Below, piece after piece: positions 60,381-64,000 of a DNA stretch of 64,000 nucleotides. The position numbers were made by a program, and so were the translations under genes. Position 1 is the stretch's first letter; every line of letters begins with the position of its first letter. The notes under the pieces were generated by a model, which did not search any database, was not told where the DNA came from, and saw only the letters and a program-made list of their open reading frames with translations. Origin of the DNA: Xylocopa sonorina (lineage: Eukaryota > Arthropoda > Insecta > Hymenoptera > Apidae); assembly GCF_050948175.1 (NCBI RefSeq), contig NC_135194.1, positions 4,208,033 to 4,272,032 of the forward strand. Reading direction: 5' to 3'.

Positions 60381-63300
60381 TGCAGATGTCACGTATCGTA
60401 GCAATGGAGTTCTTATGATTCTTAAAACGCGATATCGCATCTCAATTCGATGCTTCATGGTAAGATATAATATGGTTTGCGAAGTGTTATGTATTCCTCG
60501 TCTACACTTCAAATGAATGTAAATGCGACACTTCCTTGCAAAGAAATAGCGTTTGCAGATGTCTACGTGTCGTAGCAATAGATTTCTAATGCTTCTTAAA
60601 ACGCGATATCGCATCTCATTTCTATGTTTCATGGTAAGATATAATATGATCTGCGAAGTGTTATGTATTCCTCGTCTACACTTCAAATGAATGTGAATGC
60701 CACACTTCCTCGCTAGGAAATAGCGTTTGCAGATGTCTACGTATCGAAGCAATAGAGTTCAAATGCTGCTTAAAACGAGATATTGCATCTCATATCTATG
60801 TTTCATGATAAGATATAATATAATTTTGCGAAGTGTCATGTATTCCTCGTCTACACTTCAAATGAATGTGAATGCGACACTTCCTCGCTAGGAAATAGCG
60901 TTTGCAGATGTCACGTATCGTAGCAATGGAGTTCTTATGATTCTTAAAACGCGATATCGCATCTCAATTCGATGCTTCATGGTAAGATATAATATGGTTT
61001 GCGAAGTGTTATGTATTCCTCGTCTACACTTCAAATGAATGTAAATGCGACACTTCCTTGCAAGGAAATAGCGTTTGCAGATGTCTACGTATCGTAGCAA
61101 TAGAGTTCTTATGATTCTTAAAACGCGATATCGCATCTCATTTCTATGGTTCATGGTAAGATATAATATGATTTGCGAAGTGTTATGCATTCCTCGTCTA
61201 CGATGCAAATGAATGTAAATGCGACACTTCCTTGCAAGGAAATAGCGTTTGCAGATGTCTAGGTATCGTAGCAATAGAGTTCTAATGCTTCTTAAAACGC
61301 GATATCGCATCTCAGTTCTATGTTTCATGGCAAGATATAATATGATTTGCGAAGTGTTATGTATTCCTCGTCTACACTTCATATGAATGTAAATGCGACA
61401 TTTCCTTGCAAGGAAATAGCGTTTGCAGATGTCTACGTATCGTAGCATTAGAGTTCTTATGATTCTTAAAACGCGATATCGCATCTCATTTCTATGTTTC
61501 ATGGTAAGATATAATATGATTTGCGATGTGTCATGTATTCCTCGTGTACACTTCAAATGAATGTGAATGCCACACTTCCTCGCTAGGAAATAGCGTTTGC
61601 AGATGTCTACGTATCGTAGCAATAGAGTTCTTATGATTCTTAAAACGCGATATCGCATCTCATTTCTATGGTTCATGGTAAGATATAATATGATTAGCGA
61701 AGTGTTATGCATTCCTCGTCTACGATTCAAATGAATGTAAATGCGACACTTCTTTGCAAGGAAATAGCGTTTGCAGATGTCTAGGTATCGTAGCGATAGA
61801 GTTCTAATGCTTCTTAAAACGCGATATCGCATCTCATTTCCATGTTTCATGGTAAGATATAATATGATTTGCGAAGTGTTATGTATTCCTCGTCTACACT
61901 TCATATGAATGTAAATGCGACACTTCCTTGCAAGGAAATAGCGTTTGCAGATGTCTACGTATCGTAGCAATAGAGTTCTTATGATTCTTAAAACGCGATA
62001 TCGCATCTCATTTCTATGGTTCATGGTAAGATATAATATGATTTGCGAAGTGTTATGCATTCCTCGTCTACGATGCAAATGAATGTTAATGCGACACTTC
62101 CTTGCAAGGAAATAGCGTTTGCAGATGTCTAGGTACCGTAGCGATAGAGTTCTAATGCTTCTTAATACGAAATATTTCATCTCATATCTATGTTTCATGA
62201 TAAGATATAATATTCATTGCGAAGTGTTATGCATTCCTCGTCTACGATTCAAATGAATGTAAATGCGACACTTCCTTGCAAGGAAATAGCGTTTGCAGAT
62301 GTCTAGGTATCGTAGCAATAGAGTTCTAATGCTTCTTAAAACGCGATATCGCATCTCATTTCTATGTTTCATGGTAAGATATAATATGATTTGCGAAGTG
62401 TTATGTATTCCTCGTCTACACTTCAAATGATTGTGAATGCGACACTTCCTCGCTAGGAAATAGCGTTTGCAGAAGTCTACGTATCGTAGCAATAGAGTTC
62501 TTATGATTCTTAAAACGCGATATCGTATCTCATTTCTATGTTTCATGGTAAGATATAATATGACTTGCGAAGTGTTACTTATTCCTCGTCTACACTTCAA
62601 ATGAATGTAAATGCAACACTTCCTTGCAAGGAAATAGCGTTTGCAGATGTCTAGGTATCGTAGCAATAGAGTTCTTATGATTCTTAAAACGCGATATCGC
62701 ATCTCATTTCTATGGTTCATGGTAAGATATAATATGATTTGTGAATTGTTATGTATTTCTCGTCTACACTTCAAATGAATCTAATTGCGACACTTCCTTG
62801 CTAGGAAATAGCGTTTGCAGAAGTCTACGTTTCGTAGCAATAGAGTTCTTATGATTCTTAAAACGCGATATCGCATCCCATTTCTATGGTTCATGGTAAG
62901 ATATAATATGATTTGCGAAGTGTTATGTATTCCTCGTCTACACTTCAAATGAATGTAAATGCGACACTTCCTTGTAAGGAATTAGCGTTTGCAGATGTCT
63001 ACGTATCGTAGCAATAGAGTTCTTATGATTCTTAAAACGCGATATCGCAACTCATTTCTATGGTTCATGGTAAGATATAATATGATTTGCGAACTGTTAT
63101 GTATTCCTCGTCTACACTTCAAATGAATGTGAATGCGACACTTCCTCGCTAGGAAATAGCGTTTGCAGAAGTCTACGTATCGTAGCAATAGAGTTCTTAT
63201 GATTCTTAAAACGCGATATCGTATCTCATTTCTATGTTTCATGGTAAGATATAATATGATTTGCGAAGTGTTACTTATTCCTCGTCTACACTTCAAATGA

Positions 63301-64000
63301 ATGTAAATGCGACACTTCCTTGCAAGGAAATAGCGTTTGCAGATGTCTACGTATCGTGGCAATAGAGTTCTTATGGTTCTTAAAACGCGATATCGCATCT
63401 CATTTCTATGTTTCATGGCAAGATATAATATGATTTGCGAAGTGTTATGTATTCCTCGTCTACACTTCAAATGATTGTGAATGCGACACTTCCTCGCTAG
63501 GAAATAGCGTTTGCAGAAGTCTACGTATCGTAGCAATAGAGTTCTTATGATTCTTAAAACGCGATATCGCATCTCATTTCTATGGTTCATGGTAAGATAT
63601 AATATGATTTGCGAATTGTTATGTATTCCTCGTCTACACTTCAAATGAATCTAATTGCGACACTTCCTTGCTAGGAAATAGCGTCTGCAGATGTCTAGGT
63701 ATCGTAGCGATAGAGTTCTAATGCTTCTTAAAACGAGATATTGCATCTCATATCTATGTTTCATGATAAGATATAATATGATATGCGAAGTGTTATGTAT
63801 TCCTCGTCTACACTTCATATGAATGTAAATGCTACACTTCCTTGCAAGGAAATAGCGTTTGCAGATGTCTACCTATCGTAGCAATAGAGTTCTAATGCTT
63901 CTTAAAACGCGATATCGCATCTCATTTCTATGTTTCATGGTAAGATATAATATGATTTGCGAAGTGTTATGTATTCCTCGTCTACACTTCAAATGATTGT

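Larger units (their letters stand above)
51621..64000 (+). repeat. Satellite block S4, 174-bp monomers
   Basis: Satellite from the E3 right TSD to the window edge. It begins with the right half of the E3 target monomer. From about 51841 to 52300 it matches 39910-40370 (offset 11927), including the rare words TTCTTCTGATTCATAA and GATTTCTAGG. It then enters the 491-bp and 1565-bp higher-order zones. From about 61.3 kb it shares the private CGTAGCATTAGAG variant (about 61441) with copies B and C of block S1. The last 1.5 kb contains less homogenised monomers with extra point changes (AGAAGTCTACG, AATCTAATTGCG). The array continues off both ends of the window. Confidence 0.96.

Overview
This window is a block of eukaryotic constitutive heterochromatin. 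About 44 kb is one tandem satellite with a 174-bp monomer (roughly 253 monomer equivalents). About 20 kb is three insertions of a single Ty3/Gypsy LTR retrotransposon family. I see no host protein-coding gene, rRNA, tRNA or CRISPR array. The pol type, the CpG-rich coding sequence without CpG depletion and the 1.6-kb LTRs suggest an arthropod, probably an insect and possibly a hymenopteran. That placement is an inference from style, not from a recognised species-specific sequence.

Layout: satellite block S1 (1-19995); full-length element E1 (19996-29179, TSD GTTT); satellite S2 (29180-33438); solo LTR (33439-35053, TSD CATG); satellite S3 (35054-42481); full-length element E3 (42482-51620, TSD CGTA); satellite S4 (51621-64000). 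All satellite monomers share one orientation and all three insertions are on the + strand. Monomer phase resumes across each insertion after the 4-bp target duplication, so the array predates the insertions.

The element family has 1615- or 1642-bp LTRs (TGTAACGTC...GACGTGACA). It has a primer binding site resembling the complement of a tRNA-Leu 3' end, a gag with two zinc knuckles, and a pol in the -1 frame (protease, RT, RNase H, integrase, GPY/F module). A polypurine tract directly abuts the 3' LTR. The gag-pol junction carries a textbook -1 frameshift signal: GGGAAAC, a 6-nt spacer, a stem-loop and a possible pseudoknot. Two features are unusual. The last 96 codons of pol lie inside the 3' LTR, and every LTR carries a 115-codon arginine-rich ORF that ends exactly at a strong splice donor. 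E3 has every frame open and appears coding-competent. E1 is broken by one nonsense substitution in the integrase C-terminal region. The two LTRs of each element look identical by eye, so both insertions should be young.

The satellite shows layered higher-order structure: a 4.7-kb dispersed duplication in S1, 6-9-monomer blocks in S2/S3, a 491-bp triplicated unit and a 1565-bp unit in S4. Paralogous empty sites for both full-length elements are present inside the array, which gives a relative order of duplication and insertion. Each monomer contains three short dyad symmetries, a property discussed for centromeric satellites lacking CENP-B boxes.
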